Shown: piece after piece, positions 1-8,638 of the stretch
Layout of the letters: each line of letters starts with the position of its first letter
How positions within the stretch are numbered: the first letter of the stretch is position 1
Assembly (NCBI RefSeq): GCF_900090145.1
Contig: NZ_FMHI01000011.1
Span: 1-64,000, forward strand
Source: Streptomyces sp. WMMB 322
GTDB taxonomy: Bacteria > Actinomycetota > Actinomycetes > Streptomycetales > Streptomycetaceae
Reading direction: 5' to 3'
Length of the DNA: 64,000 nucleotides
Made by a program: the position numbers and the translations under genes
The notes under the pieces: model-generated
Seen by the model: the letters and a program-made list of their open reading frames with translations, nothing else
Told to the model about the DNA's origin: nothing
The model's database searches: none

Positions 1-146
1 TCCCTCTCCACCCCCTCGGGCAAAGAGACAATCCGCCGGAAATCCTCCGCCGTATCAGGAGCGTCATCATGCGGACGACGGGCACGCGAAGTGCGCATCG
101 ATACAGAAGTCATGTGCTTGGCCCACTTCCCCTCGGTGTACTGCAT
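1..146 (-). CDS. Partial helix-turn-helix-type small regulator (5' part only, runs off left edge)
   Basis: An open minus-strand frame runs off the left end of the window. The readable N-terminal part contains a stretch starting EDFRRIVSLPEGVER, which resembles the N-terminus of the small actinobacterial helix-turn-helix proteins of about 80 residues. In those, an acidic lead is followed by a resolvase-like helix-turn-helix. The helix-turn-helix itself would lie outside the window. The start is uncertain: in-frame ATG codons begin at 146, 113 and 98, and none has a good ribosome binding site. The family assignment is from memory of the N-terminal pattern only, so this is a tentative call. Confidence 0.33.
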   Translation of the reverse strand, partial: MQYTEGKWAKHMTSVSMRTSRARRPHDDAPDTAEDFRRIVSLPEGVER

Positions 147-898
147 CTGCGGACACCGCGGGAGACAAGACACAACCGGGACGGACCGAACAAACGGTCA
201 CGCGCAAAGACCGGGCTCTCGAACGAGCCCCGCTCCCGCGGATGTGCCTTCTTGCCGAAGCACTGACCTCCGCGTGCCCCCCACCCCCGACAGCAAACGT
301 CAACACCCGCCCCGCAGACGTGGCCTCGCACACCGTCCGGCCGCACCCCCGCGCACGACGAGACCGGGCAGGCGGTGTTTCCTGCCCTTCGGCCCGGTAA
401 CCCGGGGCCGCATGCCTTCCGACTGCGACCACGTGCGGACAGCTGCCGGCCTGCGGGGCCCGGGCGGTGCGCGTCTCTGCTCCGGCAGCGGAGGGTGCCG
501 GTCCCGTACGGGCGCAGGTCACGGCGCTCCGGGACCTGCCGGCCACTGCGCCGCGGCAGCCGATCTCCGCCTGACTCATGACATTTGCCGTATTTGTGAC
601 GGAGGGGCAGGCCGGGAACCCTCGCCCGGTCACCCATGCGGTGCCCTCCGCGTCCGCCGGGCCCGTGCCCGCCCCCGAGGGCGCGGTCCCCGGGAGCTCC
701 GCGTACGGCGTGCCGGCCGCGTCAGGCGGGCGGCACGACGGGGGAGCTGACACCGGCTGCCGCACCCCGGGCCTGCCGCTCCCCCGGGGCGCCTCCGGAC
801 CGACCGGACGGCCCCGACGGGGCCCGGAGAGCAATCAGCGGGGGAACGAACCCGAACCCGCCGGCGCCGCCGGCATCGCGGTAGAGGAGAGACGATCC
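147..898. other. 750-bp region with no convincing gene; candidate promoter near 577-603
   Basis: The long frames here, on both strands, have arginine- and proline-rich low-complexity translations without family resemblance. I read them as GC-rich shadows. A short AT-richer patch at about 577-603 stands out from the surrounding GC and is a plausible promoter for the thiamine-pyrophosphate enzyme downstream. No clear hexamers can be assigned. Confidence 0.4.
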
Positions 899-2911
899 AT
901 GTCCGAGAAGGTTTCCGACTACATCCTGCGCAGGCTGCGCGAGTGGGACGTCGAGCACGTCTTCGGCTACCCCGGCGACGGCATCAACGGCCTGCTCGCC
1001 GCCTGGGAAAGGGCCAAGAACGAACCGCGCTTCGTCCAGGCGCGGCACGAGGAGATGGCCGCGTTCGAGGCCGTCGGGTACGCCAAGTTCCGCGGCACGC
1101 TCGGTGTTTGCACCGCGACCTCGGGGCCCGGCGCCATCCACCTGCTCAACGGGCTCTACGACGCGAAGCTCGACCACGTGCCCGTCGTGGCCATCGTGGG
1201 GCAGACGGCACGTTCCGCGATGGGCGGTTCGTACCAGCAGGAAGTCGATCTGCACTCCCTCTTCAAGGACGTCGCTTCGGACTTCCTCGAGACGGTCACC
1301 GTCCCCGAGCAACTGCCCAACGTCCTCGACCGCGCCATCCGCACCGCCTACGCGCGCCGGGCTCCGACGGCCGTCATCGTCCACTCCGACGTGCAGGAGC
1401 TCGAATACCAGCCGCCGGGCCACGAGTTCAAGATGGTGCCCTCCAGCCTCGGCAGCAGCGGCTGGCACACCGAACCCGCCGAGGCGGCACTCGACCACGC
1501 CGCAGAAGTGCTCAACTCCGGCAAGAAGGTGGCCGTTCTGGCGGGCCAGGGCGCACGCGGCGCCCGTGCCGAGGTGCAGCAGGTCGCCGGGATGCTGCAG
1601 GCAGGCGTGGCGAAGGCGCTGCTCGGGATGGACGTGCTGCCGGACACCCTGCCATACGTCACGGGCCCCATCGGACTGCTGGGAAGCCGCCCCAGCTACG
1701 AGATGATGCGGGACTGCGACACCTTCCTCACCATCGGGTCGAGCCTGCCCTACAGCCAGTTCCTGCCGCCCTTCGGCAAGGCCCGCGCCGTCCAGATCGA
1801 CATCGATCCGCACATGGCCGGGATGCGCTACCCGTACGAGGTGAACCTGATCGGCGACGCCAGGTCCACGCTGCGGCGGCTGCTGCCCAAGCTCCGGCAG
1901 AAGGAGGAAGGGCGCGAGTGGCAGGAGGAGTTGATGGCCTCCGTCGACCGCTGGAAGGACGTCATGCGGCGCCGCGCCGAGGTGAGCGCGGACCCGGTCA
2001 ACCCCGAATACGTCGCCCACTGCCTCGATCCGCTGCTTCCCGAGAACGCGGTCATCACCGCCGACTCCGGCTCCACGACCAACTGGTACGCCCGGCACCT
2101 GACCATGCGTGGCACGATGCGCGGCTCCCTGTCGGGCACGCTGGCGACGATGGGCTGCGCCGTCCCGTACGCGATCGGCGCGAAGTTCGCCCACCCCGAC
2201 CGTCCCGTCGTCGCGCTCGTGGGGGACGGCGCGATGCAGATGAACGGGCTGGCCGAACTCATCACGCTCGCCAAGTACCGCATGTCCTGGAGCGATCCGC
2301 GGTTCGTGATCGGCGTGTGGAACAACCGCGACCTGAACCAGGTGACGTGGGAGATGCGTGCCATGAGCGGCTCGCCGCAGTTCGTTCCGTCCCAGGCCCT
2401 GCCCGATGTCTCCTACGCGGCCTTCGCCCGCACCCTCGGCATGACCGGCATCAGGGCCGAGAAGCCTGAGGACGTGGAGGACGCCTGGCGGCAGGCGCTC
2501 GACGCGGACGGCCCGGCCGTCGTCGAGTTCATGACCGACCCCGCGGTGCCGCCGATCCCGCCGCACGCAGACTGGGACCAGATCGAGTCCACGGTGGCTT
2601 CGATCGTCAAGGGCGACTCCGACCGCAAGGCCATGGTCAAGCAGGGCTTCAAGGCGAAGCTCCAGGAGTTCCTGCCCGGCAGCAGGCCCCACCCGTCGGA
2701 CGGTGACGAGGTACAGCACCAGGAGCCGGACACTGCCGCCGGCGCCCCAGGGACGGACGGGCGCGGGCGCAGCACCAAGGGCAAGGAAGCCAAGGGCGAC
2801 CGGGAGTCCGCCTCCGGACGCCACGGCGGGGAGAAGGGCGGCAGGAAGTCGAGGAAGCGCAAGGCCGAAGCGGGACGCGAGGACCGGGCGCCGAAGGGCC
2901 CGGACGCATGA
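899..2911 (+). CDS. Thiamine pyrophosphate-requiring enzyme (pyruvate oxidase / acetolactate synthase-like)
   Basis: This 670-residue protein has the three-part fold order of the TPP enzyme superfamily: N-terminal Pyr domain, central domain, and C-terminal TPP-binding domain. The cofactor-activating glutamate lies in the ARHEE motif at about residue 51. The TPP/Mg site is seen as GDGAMQMN at about 442-449, followed about 25 residues later by NN. Closest in plan are pyruvate dehydrogenase (quinone), pyruvate oxidase and acetolactate synthase, but the substrate cannot be fixed from sequence. Residues after about 590 form a charged Lys/Arg/Gly tail absent from the family core. The ATG at 899 is chosen because GAGGAGAG lies just upstream and the homologous region starts there; the open frame extends upstream to 578 without support. 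A 36-bp palindrome follows the stop codon. Confidence 0.85.
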   Translation: MSEKVSDYILRRLREWDVEHVFGYPGDGINGLLAAWERAKNEPRFVQARHEEMAAFEAVGYAKFRGTLGVCTATSGPGAIHLLNGLYDAKLDHVPVVAIVGQTARSAMGGSYQQEVDLHSLFKDVASDFLETVTVPEQLPNVLDRAIRTAYARRAPTAVIVHSDVQELEYQPPGHEFKMVPSSLGSSGWHTEPAEAALDHAAEVLNSGKKVAVLAGQGARGARAEVQQVAGMLQAGVAKALLGMDVLPDTLPYVTGPIGLLGSRPSYEMMRDCDTFLTIGSSLPYSQFLPPFGKARAVQIDIDPHMAGMRYPYEVNLIGDARSTLRRLLPKLRQKEEGREWQEELMASVDRWKDVMRRRAEVSADPVNPEYVAHCLDPLLPENAVITADSGSTTNWYARHLTMRGTMRGSLSGTLATMGCAVPYAIGAKFAHPDRPVVALVGDGAMQMNGLAELITLAKYRMSWSDPRFVIGVWNNRDLNQVTWEMRAMSGSPQFVPSQALPDVSYAAFARTLGMTGIRAEKPEDVEDAWRQALDADGPAVVEFMTDPAVPPIPPHADWDQIESTVASIVKGDSDRKAMVKQGFKAKLQEFLPGSRPHPSDGDEVQHQEPDTAAGAPGTDGRGRSTKGKEAKGDRESASGRHGGEKGGRKSRKRKAEAGREDRAPKGPDA

Positions 2912-3153
2912 TGCCCGCTCGGGCACCGGCCGGTTCGCCGGCGGCGGGGCGGCCCGGCCGGGCCGCCCCGCCGCCGAAGCTCGGCCCGTACCCACCGGGT
3001 GTGCCGGTGGCGGTGACGGGCGGACGGCTGGGGCCCGAAGCAGTGAAGTACCTGCGTACGGACGTCGAGGCGACCATGTATGTTCCCGACACCGCAGACC
3101 CGTCACTGCGCACCCTGCGCGTCGTCGCCGACGAGCGGGACGAGCGGGGCTGA
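2908..3153 (+). CDS. Small hypothetical protein (81 residues), doubtful start
   Basis: This frame overlaps the preceding stop codon in an ATGA arrangement and would encode 81 residues. Its first third is a Pro/Ala/Gly run encoded by a perfect 36-bp palindrome at 2940-2975, which looks like a terminator rather than coding DNA. The second half has a more protein-like composition, with hydrophobic and acidic residues spaced normally. The real start may therefore be an internal GTG near 3001. I recognise no family. It may be a small actinomycete protein or a chance frame. Confidence 0.33.
   Translation: MMPARAPAGSPAAGRPGRAAPPPKLGPYPPGVPVAVTGGRLGPEAVKYLRTDVEATMYVPDTADPSLRTLRVVADERDERG
2940..2975. 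terminator. Perfect 36-bp GC palindrome after the TPP-enzyme gene
   Basis: Two 18-bp arms (2940-2957 and 2958-2975) are exact reverse complements with no loop, 29 bp after the TPP-enzyme stop codon. A very stable cruciform or hairpin is expected, which fits an actinomycete-type terminator lacking a long U tract. It lies inside the small frame 2908-3153. Confidence 0.6.
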
Positions 3154-3357
3154 GAAGGGCGCGCAGGACGAGCCACGGCCGGCCCGGCCGGAGGCGGCAC
3201 CGCGTTCTCGCGCCGGCAGGGCACCTGGCGCAACGGGCCGGGGCCTACGGGGCGGGCGTGCACCACGTGCCCGGACCGGAGCCCGCGGCGGGCTCCGGTC
3301 CGGGCACCGCCCCAACGCCCGTGCTGCGGGCGCGGGACGCCGTACCGCCACGGCCGG

Positions 3358-3591
3358 TCATGCCCCCGCCGACGTCTCCCGGGCGCGGGCGCCCTCCCTT
3401 GTACGGCCGGGCGTGACCGGACGGTCCGGGTGGCGGCGCAGGTACTCGGACTCCAGCTCCGCCATCCGCACGCTGTGCGCGGACAGCGCGTCCTTCGGCG
3501 CGTGCAGCAGGGTGTCGTGCCGGGTGCGGTGGATGGTCTCGAGCTCCCTCAGAAGGTCCGCATCGGACAGCTCGCGGGGATCGATTCCCAT
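3358..3591 (-). CDS. DUF6158 family small protein
   Basis: This 77-residue soluble protein begins MGIDPRELSDADLLRELE and carries the histidine/arginine-rich segment IHRTRHDTLLH, with YLRRHP further on. I recognise this as the small streptomycete family DUF6158. Its function is unknown. The ATG at 3591 is preceded by GAGGGAGCC. It is divergent from the baeRF-type gene at 3748, from which it is separated by 156 bp carrying a SigB-like promoter for the other gene. Its neighbours (baeRF protein, DUF2795 protein) suggest a stress-related setting, which is inference. Confidence 0.75.
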   Translation of the reverse strand: MGIDPRELSDADLLRELETIHRTRHDTLLHAPKDALSAHSVRMAELESEYLRRHPDRPVTPGRTREGARARETSAGA

Positions 3592-3693
3592 GGGGCTCCC
3601 TCTCTCGACATCGGTCTCGTCTCGCTCATCGCCGTGCTGCGTCTGCGCCGGCCGGCCGCCGGCCGGGCCATTGCGCCCGTGCGAGCACCGCTC

Positions 3694-3718
3694 GTGTGGT
3701 TCGCGGCCGTACGGGTAC
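3694..3718 (+). promoter_or_regulatory. SigB-type promoter for the baeRF/DUF2795 pair
   Basis: GTGT at 3694-3697 and GGGTAC at 3713-3718 are separated by 15 bases. This matches the Streptomyces SigB-group consensus, GNNT with 14-16 bases to GGGTAY. The start codon of the baeRF-type gene lies 30 bases further on. The match is read by eye and unproven. Confidence 0.5.
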
Positions 3719-3747
3719 CCGTGCTCGGCAATCCAAGGAGGAAATCA

Positions 3748-4974
3748 ATGGAACTCGGATTCCTCGGTCCGCTCTTCGAGCGCAAGGGCCCTTGGGCGTC
3801 TGTCTACTTCGACACCCGCACGGCCTCCGAGGACGCCGCCGCCCGCCACCAGCTCAACGCGAAATCGGCACGTGACCGGCTCAGGGACCAGGGAGCCGAC
3901 GACGCCACGTGCCGAGCTGTGTACGACAGGCTCCTGGCGCTGTCCCGAGGGCCGGAACCCCCCGCTCACGCGGTCTTCGCCACCGGCGGCGAGGTCGTCC
4001 TGGACACGGAGCTGACGGTGCAGCCCCCCGGCGGCGGTCCGGTCGCCGTCTGGCAGGCGCTCCCGCACACGGGGCCGCTCGTCGAACTCGTCGACAGCGA
4101 TCCCCCGGCGCTGGTGGCCTACATCGACCGCAAGGGCGCCGAATTCGAGCTGACCGGCCCGTTCGGCGCGCAGCCGGCAGGCGGCGTCACCGGCAGTGAC
4201 TGGCCCGTGCACCGCACGCCCTCGGCCGACTGGTCCGAGCGGCACTTCCAGACCCGCGTCGAGAACACCTGGGAGCACAACGCCGCCGAGATCGCCGACG
4301 AGCTGCGCATCCGCTGGGAGAAGTGCGGCGCGGAAGTCCTCGTACTGGCGGGCGACGCGCGCGAACGCAGCTCCGTGCACGACCGTCTGCCGCCCGACCT
4401 GCGTGAACGTACGGTCCAGGCGGAGCACGGCGTCCGCGCCGACAGTCGCGCCGACGGGCCGGCCTCGAACACCGCCGGCGGCCGCAGGCTGCTCGCGGAC
4501 GAGGTAGCCGGAGCGCGGGCGCAGTACGCGCGGCAGCGTGCCGCGGACGTCATGGAACGCTTCCAGGCCGGGCGCTCGCCGGGCGGCGAGGGCCGGATCG
4601 ACGCCGCCGAGGGCGTGCCGGCGCTGGTCGAGGCCGCGCGCGAGCACCGCGTCGGCGTGCTGCTCGTACGGCCCGACGGCCCCGACGCGCGCCGCGAGGT
4701 CTGGGTGGGTGACGAGCCGGGCCAGATCGCGCTGCGCCGCAGCGAGACCCAGTACCTGGGCGCCACGGAACCCTCCCCGGCACGCGCCGACGACGCGTTG
4801 CTGCGTTCCGCGGCGGCGACGGGCGCCGATGTGCTGTGCGTACGGGACTCCGACATACCCGAAGGCGTGCCGCGCGACCTGCCGGACGGCGGTCTCGGAG
4901 CCCTGCTGCGCTGGCCGCACGAAGGAGCACCGCAAGGAGGTGGAGCCGGTGGAGGACAACATGCAACGCGGTAG
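3748..4974 (+). CDS. baeRF-type (bacterial eRF1-domain, Vms1/Ankzf1-like) protein
   Basis: This 408-residue soluble protein starts MELGFLGPLFERKGPWASVYFDT. The N-terminal 'W/SVYFDT' start and the later segments with VLVLAGDARERSSVHDRLP and a C-terminal LCVRDSDIPEGVPRDLPDG belong to the actinobacterial group of predicted bacterial archaeo-eukaryotic release-factor-like proteins (baeRF family 2). These are related to Vms1/ANKZF1 peptidyl-tRNA hydrolases. A role on stalled or hibernating ribosomes is proposed for the family but unproven here. The ATG at 3748 has an excellent AAGGAGGA six bases upstream. The 3' end overlaps the DUF2795 gene, indicating translational coupling. Confidence 0.7.
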   Translation: MELGFLGPLFERKGPWASVYFDTRTASEDAAARHQLNAKSARDRLRDQGADDATCRAVYDRLLALSRGPEPPAHAVFATGGEVVLDTELTVQPPGGGPVAVWQALPHTGPLVELVDSDPPALVAYIDRKGAEFELTGPFGAQPAGGVTGSDWPVHRTPSADWSERHFQTRVENTWEHNAAEIADELRIRWEKCGAEVLVLAGDARERSSVHDRLPPDLRERTVQAEHGVRADSRADGPASNTAGGRRLLADEVAGARAQYARQRAADVMERFQAGRSPGGEGRIDAAEGVPALVEAAREHRVGVLLVRPDGPDARREVWVGDEPGQIALRRSETQYLGATEPSPARADDALLRSAAATGADVLCVRDSDIPEGVPRDLPDGGLGALLRWPHEGAPQGGGAGGGQHATR

Positions 4975-5362
4975 TGACCCTCTGAATGTTCACCGGGACG
5001 ACGAGGCCAAGCGGGAGATGCAGGGCTGGATCCGGTCCGGGCACCCCACGAGGGCCGAGGAGTGGGACGACCCCGAGCCCGGCGCCGACGACGACCCGGA
5101 GATCACGGAGCACCCGGTCCAGCAGGGGCGGCGCGACCCGGACCGCGAGGAAGCGGAGGACGAGGCTCTGCGGTCCGAGCTGGCGCGGCATCTCGGCCGT
5201 CGCGCCTTCCCCGCCGACCGCGAGGGCCTCAAACGCACGCTCCTGGACCAGTACGCGCCGGAACCCCTGGTGGAGACGGTGCGCGAACTGCCCAAGGACG
5301 GCGACACGTACGGAAACGTTCAGGAGGTGATGGCCGCTCTGGGGCGGAAGCCTCAGGCGTGA
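4949..5362 (+). CDS. DUF2795 domain protein
   Basis: This 137-residue acidic protein has a disordered N-terminal half rich in Asp, Glu and Pro. It ends in a compact DUF2795-like domain at about residues 80-137: a pattern of small helices, including REGLKRTLL, then TYGNVQEVMAALGR at the end. The function of the domain is unknown. GTG at 4949 is preferred because AAGGAGG lies eight bases upstream. An ATG at 4961 with GGAGG close by is an alternative. Either start lies inside the end of the baeRF gene, so the two are probably translated as a coupled pair. A strong hairpin terminator follows at 5502-5543. Confidence 0.7.
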   Translation: MEDNMQRGSDPLNVHRDDEAKREMQGWIRSGHPTRAEEWDDPEPGADDDPEITEHPVQQGRRDPDREEAEDEALRSELARHLGRRAFPADREGLKRTLLDQYAPEPLVETVRELPKDGDTYGNVQEVMAALGRKPQA

Positions 5363-5501
5363 GCGGCCGGAACCGGAAGGAAGACCGCGGCCGTGGACGT
5401 GCCCGCGCGAGTGGGGCGTGGCGCGCCTGCGGCTCATCGTCCCGTAACGAGTGCTGTGCGGGTGCGAGCGGGCTGACTCCGGCTCCCGCCGTGTGAGAGC
5501 G

Positions 5502-5543
5502 GCGAAGCGGTTCCCGTCCCCGGGACGACGGGAACCGCTTCGC
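5502..5543 (+). terminator. Hairpin terminator, 17-bp perfect stem
   Basis: The arms at 5502-5518 and 5527-5543 are exact reverse complements around an 8-base loop. It lies 140 bp after the DUF2795 gene and likely ends that transcript. The remaining DNA between 5363 and 5825 is GC-rich and holds no gene that I can support. Confidence 0.75.
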
Positions 5544-5825
5544 TGCGCCTCTGCGCACGGCGGCGGGCGGGCGCGCGGGTTCCCGCGTCGGAGATTCACC
5601 GCCGCCAAGCACTGCCTCGGCCCGGCACGGAGCCGCCGGGCCGCCCCCGCCCACGCCCGCGCACACCCCGCGACGCGGGCCCGGCCTCAGGCGGGCACAC
5701 GCCCGCCGGACCGGCAGGGCGGCCCCGCTTCGCGGCGGGAACATGACAGTGATGGAGCGGGGGCGGAGCCCGGTCACGGGGGTGCGAAGGTTTACAGGCA
5801 ACCAGGTCAGAGAAGGCGCAGCTTC

Positions 5826-7697
5826 ATGGCAACATTCACCGACCGCGTCGGCCGGAGCCTGCGCGGCTTCCGCCGCCGGAACCTGCGGAGCCGGGCCGGG
5901 GCGACGAAGCCGGGCGCGGGGACGCTCTCGCCCCCGTTCGCGCGCCGGAACACTGACGCGGCGTCGGACGGAAGCCCCGCCTGGCGCAACTGGCCCGCCT
6001 CGCGGGCCTGGTCGGCCACCGACCGCCGGCTGTTCGAGCTGGTGGCCGACCGCGACTGGCCCGGCCCGGAGCGGGTGCTGCCCCGGCTGAGCCGGAGCGC
6101 CAACCACGGACGGCTGTGGTTCGCGGTTGCCGGTGCGATGGCGCTGGCCGACACACCGCGCTCCCGCAGGGCCGCGGCGCGGGGCCTGGCCTCCCTGGCC
6201 GTGGCGTCGGCGACGGTCAACACCCTGGGCAAGCAGGCGGTGCGGCGGGAGCGTCCGCTGCTGGAGGGCGTGCCGCTGATCCGGCAGTTGCACCGCCAGC
6301 CGGTGACCACGTCCTTCCCGTCGGGTCATGCGGCGTCCGCCGCGGCCTTCGTGACGGGAGTGGCCCTGGAGTCTCCCCGCTGGGGCGCCGCGGTCGCCCC
6401 TCTCGCGGCGGCGGTGGCCTTCTCCCGCGTCTACACCGGCGTCCACTACCCCAGCGACGTGCTGGTGGGCGCGGCCCTCGGCGTGGGTTCGGCGTTCGCC
6501 GTGCGCGGCATCGCCCCCACCCGTTCTCAACTCCCCTCCCCCGGGCGCCCGTTGGCCGACGCCCCGGCGATGCCGGAGGGCTCGGGGCTGGTGCTGGTCG
6601 CCAACTCCACGTCCGGTTCCCGGCTCGAGGACTCCGACCTCTTCCCCGGGACGAGCCTGCTGGAGGGGAACCGCGGCGAGCACAGCGAGTCGGCCGGGCA
6701 GGAGGAGTCCGCGGAGCCCCTCGAACCCCCGGCGCTGGCCGTCGTGCGGAGCATGCTGCCGAAGGCCGAGATCATCACCTGCGACCCGAAGTCCGACGAC
6801 ATCGTCGGGGCCCTCGAAGATGCGGCCCAGCGGGCGGCGGAGCTGGGCGGCGCGCTCGGCGTGTGCGGCGGCGACGGCACGGTCAACGCCGCCGCGGTCT
6901 GCGCGAAGCGTGCCGGTGTTCCGCTGGCCGTGCTGCCGGGCGGCACGCACAATCACTTCGCCTTCGACCTCGGCATCGAGGAGTTCGCCGACACCTGCCG
7001 GGCCGTGCAATCGGGCGACGCCGTCGCCGTGGACCTGGGACGCTTCACGCCCCAGCCGGGGGCGGCGCCGGGTGCCGAGGAGGTCGTGCGCGCGGCGGAC
7101 GCGGACGAGGCGAGCGGCCTGGAGGCCGAGCGTGCCCTGCGGTCACCGGTTCCGCCGGAGCCCGGTCCGGGCACCGCGGCGCCCGTGCTCCGGCCCGGAG
7201 AGCCGGGCTACTTCCTCAACACCTTCAGCCTGGGCGCGTATCCGGAGCTGGTCCGCATCCGCGAGCGGTGGGCCCACCGCATCGGCCCGTGGCCCGCCGG
7301 GGTGCTCGCCGCGCTGCGCGTCCTGCAGACGAGCGGGCCGGTCGAGGCCGGCCTGGGCGGCAAGGAGCGTGCCCTGTGGCTGCTCTTCGCCGGCAACTGC
7401 GCCTACAAGGTGGGGATGGCGCCCGTGCGGCGGCACGACCTCGCCGACGGCATGCTCGACGTCCGCCTCGTCAAGGCGGGGCGCTGGGCCCGCACGCGGC
7501 TGTTCATAGCGGCCCTCACCAGCGCCGTCGACCGCTCGCCGCTGCACAGCACGACGCGCCTGCGCCGGCTGATGATCACGGACATCCCGCCGGGCACCCA
7601 CCTCAGCTATGACGGTGAAGTGGCCAGGGCCCCGGGGCGGTTGCTGCTCGACAAGGAGCACGAGGCGCTGCGCGTCTACCGGCCGCTGAACGTGTGA
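5826..7697 (+). CDS. Bifunctional PAP2 phosphatase / diacylglycerol kinase-family protein
   Basis: This 623-residue fusion joins two lipid-metabolism domains. Residues about 130-215 hold all three PAP2 acid-phosphatase motifs: K-x6-RP (KQAVRRERP), PSGH, and SRVYTGVHYPSD. Residues about 310-620 form a diacylglycerol-kinase catalytic domain with GGDGTVN at about 348 and GGTHNHF soon after. PAP2 enzymes dephosphorylate lipid phosphates, while DAGK-family enzymes phosphorylate diacylglycerol or related lipids, so the fusion may interconvert or remodel membrane lipid head groups. The lipid substrates are unknown. The ATG at 5826 has GAGAAGG upstream. The next gene's GTG at 7694 overlaps the stop, but a leaderless start at 7766 is more likely for it. 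Confidence 0.85.
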   Translation: MATFTDRVGRSLRGFRRRNLRSRAGATKPGAGTLSPPFARRNTDAASDGSPAWRNWPASRAWSATDRRLFELVADRDWPGPERVLPRLSRSANHGRLWFAVAGAMALADTPRSRRAAARGLASLAVASATVNTLGKQAVRRERPLLEGVPLIRQLHRQPVTTSFPSGHAASAAAFVTGVALESPRWGAAVAPLAAAVAFSRVYTGVHYPSDVLVGAALGVGSAFAVRGIAPTRSQLPSPGRPLADAPAMPEGSGLVLVANSTSGSRLEDSDLFPGTSLLEGNRGEHSESAGQEESAEPLEPPALAVVRSMLPKAEIITCDPKSDDIVGALEDAAQRAAELGGALGVCGGDGTVNAAAVCAKRAGVPLAVLPGGTHNHFAFDLGIEEFADTCRAVQSGDAVAVDLGRFTPQPGAAPGAEEVVRAADADEASGLEAERALRSPVPPEPGPGTAAPVLRPGEPGYFLNTFSLGAYPELVRIRERWAHRIGPWPAGVLAALRVLQTSGPVEAGLGGKERALWLLFAGNCAYKVGMAPVRRHDLADGMLDVRLVKAGRWARTRLFIAALTSAVDRSPLHSTTRLRRLMITDIPPGTHLSYDGEVARAPGRLLLDKEHEALRVYRPLNV

Positions 7698-7752
7698 GCG
7701 CGGCCCCGGTCCGCATGGCGGTCGCCCGTGGCCTCCCCGGCCCGGCGCGCAA

Positions 7753-7758
7753 TAGCCT
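7753..7758 (+). promoter_or_regulatory. -10 element (TAGCCT) of a leaderless gene
   Basis: TAGCCT lies seven bases before the ATG at 7766. There is no ribosome binding site. This is the usual arrangement of leaderless genes in Streptomyces. Confidence 0.55.
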
Positions 7759-7765
7759 GCGCACC

Positions 7766-8605
7766 ATGGCGTCGAGGGACGGGACACAGGCGGCCGGGAA
7801 CGCGGAGACGGCCGTCTACACACACGGGCACCACGAAGCGGTACTGCGTTCGCACACGTGGCGTACGGCGGTGAACTCGGCGGGATACCTGCTGGGCGAA
7901 CTGGCGCCGCACATGCGGGTGCTGGACATCGGGTGCGGGCCCGGCACCATCACCGCGGACCTCGCGGCGCTGGTGCCGAAGGGCCACGTCACCGGACTCG
8001 ACTCGGCGCCGGGCGTGCTGGAGCGGGCCCGCGGCGCGGCGGCCGGCCGCGGGCTGGACAACGTGACGTTCGAGGAGGGCGACGTACACGCCCTGGAGCA
8101 CCCAGACGGCGCCTTCGACGTGGTGCACGCCCATCAGGTGCTTCAGCACGTGGGCGATCCGGTCCGGGCGCTGCGGGAGATGCGCCGGGTGTGCGCTCCG
8201 GGCGGAGTGGTGGCCGCCCGGGACTCCGACTACGGCGCGATGTTCTGGTATCCGTCCGTGGAGGGGCTGACCGGCTGGCAGGAGCTGTACCGGCGGGTGG
8301 CCCGCGCCAACGGGGGCGAGCCCGATGCGGGGCGCCGGCTGCATGCGTGGGCGCGTGAGGCGGGCTTCGGCAACGTCACGGCCTCGTCGTCCACTTGGTG
8401 TTTCGCCACCGGCGAGGAGCGCGCGTGGTGGAGCGGACTGTGGGCGGAGCGCACGCTGGCCTCGTCCTTCGCGGCATCGGCGGTGGAGGGCGGTCACGCA
8501 ACGCGGGATCAGCTGCGGGAGGCGGCGGACGCGTGGCTCGAGTGGGGCGCACGGGAGGACGGCTGGTTCGCGGTGCCTCACGGGGAGATCCTGTGCCGGG
8601 CCTGA
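7766..8605 (+). CDS. Class I SAM-dependent methyltransferase
   Basis: This 279-residue soluble enzyme has the Rossmann-type methyltransferase core. Motif I VLDIGCGPGT is at about 52-61, an acidic motif II region follows (GLDSAPGVLERARG), and the post-motif FDVVHAHQVLQHV is at about 118-130. This resembles UbiE/Methyltransf_11 enzymes. The substrate is unknown. A GTG at 7694 overlaps the upstream stop. I chose ATG 7766 because a TAGCCT -10 sequence sits seven bases upstream, and because the protein homology is expected to begin only after that point. Confidence 0.8.
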   Translation: MASRDGTQAAGNAETAVYTHGHHEAVLRSHTWRTAVNSAGYLLGELAPHMRVLDIGCGPGTITADLAALVPKGHVTGLDSAPGVLERARGAAAGRGLDNVTFEEGDVHALEHPDGAFDVVHAHQVLQHVGDPVRALREMRRVCAPGGVVAARDSDYGAMFWYPSVEGLTGWQELYRRVARANGGEPDAGRRLHAWAREAGFGNVTASSSTWCFATGEERAWWSGLWAERTLASSFAASAVEGGHATRDQLREAADAWLEWGAREDGWFAVPHGEILCRA

Positions 8606-8625
8606 CGTGCGCCGAGTCGCCCAAC

Positions 8626-8631
8626 TAGGGT
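8626..8631 (+). promoter_or_regulatory. -10 element (TAGGGT) of a leaderless gene
   Basis: TAGGGT lies seven bases before the ATG at 8639, which lacks a ribosome binding site. The same spacing is seen at 7753. Confidence 0.55.
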
Positions 8632-8638
8632 GCGGGCC

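Noticed and set aside
722-3106. Long minus-strand open frame opposite the TPP enzyme (794 residues)
   Set aside because: Its translation is Arg/Gly/Val/His-rich without domains, and the plus strand encodes a clear enzyme. It is a GC-bias shadow. The same applies to the other long antisense or shifted frames, for example 3745-4962, 5229-7010, 10614-12587 and 53715-55844.
3103-3351. Minus-strand 82-residue frame
   Set aside because: Its composition is Arg/Ala/Pro low-complexity. It has no ribosome binding site and no resemblance to a family.
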